The translations under genes and the position numbers were made by a program. Below are positions 62,508 through 64,000 of a stretch of DNA of 64,000 nt, in pieces. Position 1 is the first letter of the stretch. Each line of letters starts with the position of its first letter. A model generated the notes under the pieces. The model saw nothing but the letters and a program-made list of their open reading frames with translations, was not told the DNA's origin and ran no database searches. The DNA is from Achatina immaculata (Eukaryota > Mollusca > Gastropoda > Stylommatophora > Achatinidae). The DNA lies in NCBI GenBank assembly GCA_009760885.1, contig CM019700.1, positions 2,533,405 to 2,597,404 of the forward strand, given 5' to 3'.

Positions 62508-62519
62508 CTACACATATAG

Positions 62520-63039
62520 ACAATAAAACATCGACACTGGCAACAGCACTTCTAAGAATAGGAATGCTATCTTAACCTTTTCCTTCCAATTTTTACAAAG
62601 CAAAAACCTGTTGAATCAAAATAAGTTTTGTTTTTTAAACTGTCCTTTCATTTTGATTGCTACTCGAAGTTTTTAAAAAATAAATTAACATGCAGACTGT
62701 ATAAATTATGTTTCTGTTTATAATTAACAATAAAATTTTACTTTGAACACTAGATATCTGAGTAAATTTTGATACAGGCAGAATTACACACCAAGACAAG
62801 TTTGTTGTACAAATATCAACAAAGAACAGGAAAGGATTAAGATGTCACTGATCAACCAAATCCAAGTGTAGGCAAAGCAGAAATTGTTAGTTGATGTTTC
62901 ACAGATCCAGGTACTTGTGAGCTCTGGCCTTTCTGGCACACTTGCAGGCTGAGATGGGGCAGAACAGCCATGACTGTTTTTAAACTTTGCGCATGCTTTC
63001 ATCTTGGGTATAATCCAATATAAATAGATCTGATTTGTA
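62520..63039. other. Intron sequence upstream of exon 1
   Basis: No exon with family-like peptide seen, so the next upstream C3 exon is probably beyond the window. Confidence 0.5.
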
Positions 63040-64000
63040 TGCAAGGAATGTGATGACCACAGGACTATCAGCCTCTCATGTCACATAACGAAGCTACTTC
63101 TGAGAATTATTATGAGAAGAACAATGAAAAAGATAAAAATGGAAATAGCAGAGGAACAGTATGGATTTGAAGCAAGATTTATGACATTTCTTAAGAGGAA
63201 AATTGGAACACACTAGGGAACACACAATGCCATTTATGCTTTACGAACACTAACAGAAAGAGCTTTAGAAGTACAGAAAGATCTCTGCTTTAGCTTCATT
63301 GATTACACCAAGGCATTTGACAAGGTGAAACATGATGAGATTATTAAAATGCTTGAAGACATCAATATAGATGGCAAAGACCTGAGGATTGTAAAACATC
63401 TATACTGGCAGCAAGAAGCAGCAATTCAAGTGGAAAATAAAAATGGAAAATATCAACCTATAAAACAAGTAGTGCAACAGGGATGTATACTATCTCCAAA
63501 CCTTTTTTCTCTGTACAGTGAGAATATTCTAAGAACAATCATCACAGAACCAGGCATAAAAATTGGAGGATACAATATTAACAACCTTCGGTATGCTGAC
63601 GGCACAGTACTGATAGCTGAGAACCAACAAGACCTGCAAAATCTCTTGGATAAGGTCGCCAAAGAAAGTGAACAGAAAGGCCTTACTTTGAACATAAAAA
63701 AGACAGAGACTATGGTTATATCTAAGAAACAGAATCCACCAAAATGCAGTATAAAATTAAATGGAACTAGTCTAAAGCAGGTACAGAAATTCAAACACCT
63801 TGGAGCAGTAATAACTTCAGATGGGAAATGCAGAACAGAAATTAAGAATGGAATAGGCCAAGCAAAGACTGCATTTCAGAGAATGAGAAACATATTATGC
63901 AACACATCCTTATCAATGAATGTTAGAAAATGAGTCTTAAAATGCTATACTGAACCTGTCTTGTTATATGAATCATAGACAATAGGCAGGTCTACACAAA
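63040..64000 (+). mobile_element. LINE family A copy, runs off the window end
   Basis: Same family as 49055-50490. ALEVQKDLCFSFIDYTKAFD is in frame. The catalytic box reads YADG, not YADD, and there is a stop at 63931 (NVRK*). About 40 bp extra sequence lies near 63165-63215. A dead copy in the intron upstream of C3 exon 1. Confidence 0.9.

Noticed and set aside
62784..63044. Upstream C3 exon
   Set aside because: Open frame on the minus strand but no family-like peptide.

Overview
This window is metazoan genomic DNA: AT-rich, without operon structure, full of minisatellites and decayed retrotransposons. One host gene runs through almost all of it on the minus strand. By eye it is a complement C3-like member of the C3/C4/C5/alpha-2-macroglobulin family. 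I could place 26 exons between 62507 and 480, about 3.6 kb of coding sequence. Reading phases agree at every junction except one alternative pair (exon 21/22). Both the 5' part (signal peptide, first macroglobulin domains) and the 3' part (C345C/netrin-like domain) lie outside the window. The exons give, in order: MG domains of the beta chain; an RKRKRS beta/alpha processing site; a six-cysteine anaphylatoxin domain; the convertase-cleavage Arg region; MG6-MG7; CUB; the thioester domain with GCGEQ and the partner His; CUB; a Tyr-containing acidic tract followed by a duplicated RPRR site that resembles the C4 alpha/gamma junction; MG8; and the anchor region.

The organism is an invertebrate animal. 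A lophotrochozoan such as a mollusc fits the C3, the LINE types, the mariner and the minisatellite load, but that is inference.

The introns hold over 40 tandem arrays with unit lengths from 3 to about 55 bp, many starting within a few tens of bases of a splice site. They also hold at least five non-LTR retrotransposon (LINE) families, here called A to E. Most copies are 5'-truncated, and many have an 8-13 bp target-site duplication and a family-specific microsatellite tail: A (ATG)n, B (AATG or ACTG)n, C (AG)n. There are two mariner remnants, tRNA-derived SINEs with target duplications, a LINE RNase H fragment, Penelope-like fragments with a degenerate hammerhead motif, and a GC-rich block of about 1.5 kb that splits one array.

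Layout from low to high coordinate. 0-12 kb: the last exons (26 to 21) and many arrays. 12-19 kb: exons 20 to 17, with the split 18-bp array and the GC-rich block. 19-30 kb: thioester-domain and CUB exons. 30-42 kb: MG7, MG6, alpha-chain N-terminus and anaphylatoxin exons, with a triple nested insertion at 34.0-38.1 kb. 42-64 kb: beta-chain exons 5 to 1, large arrays, a 1.29 kb mariner and two large LINE A copies. The only functional gene I can support is the C3-like gene; everything else is mobile or repetitive.
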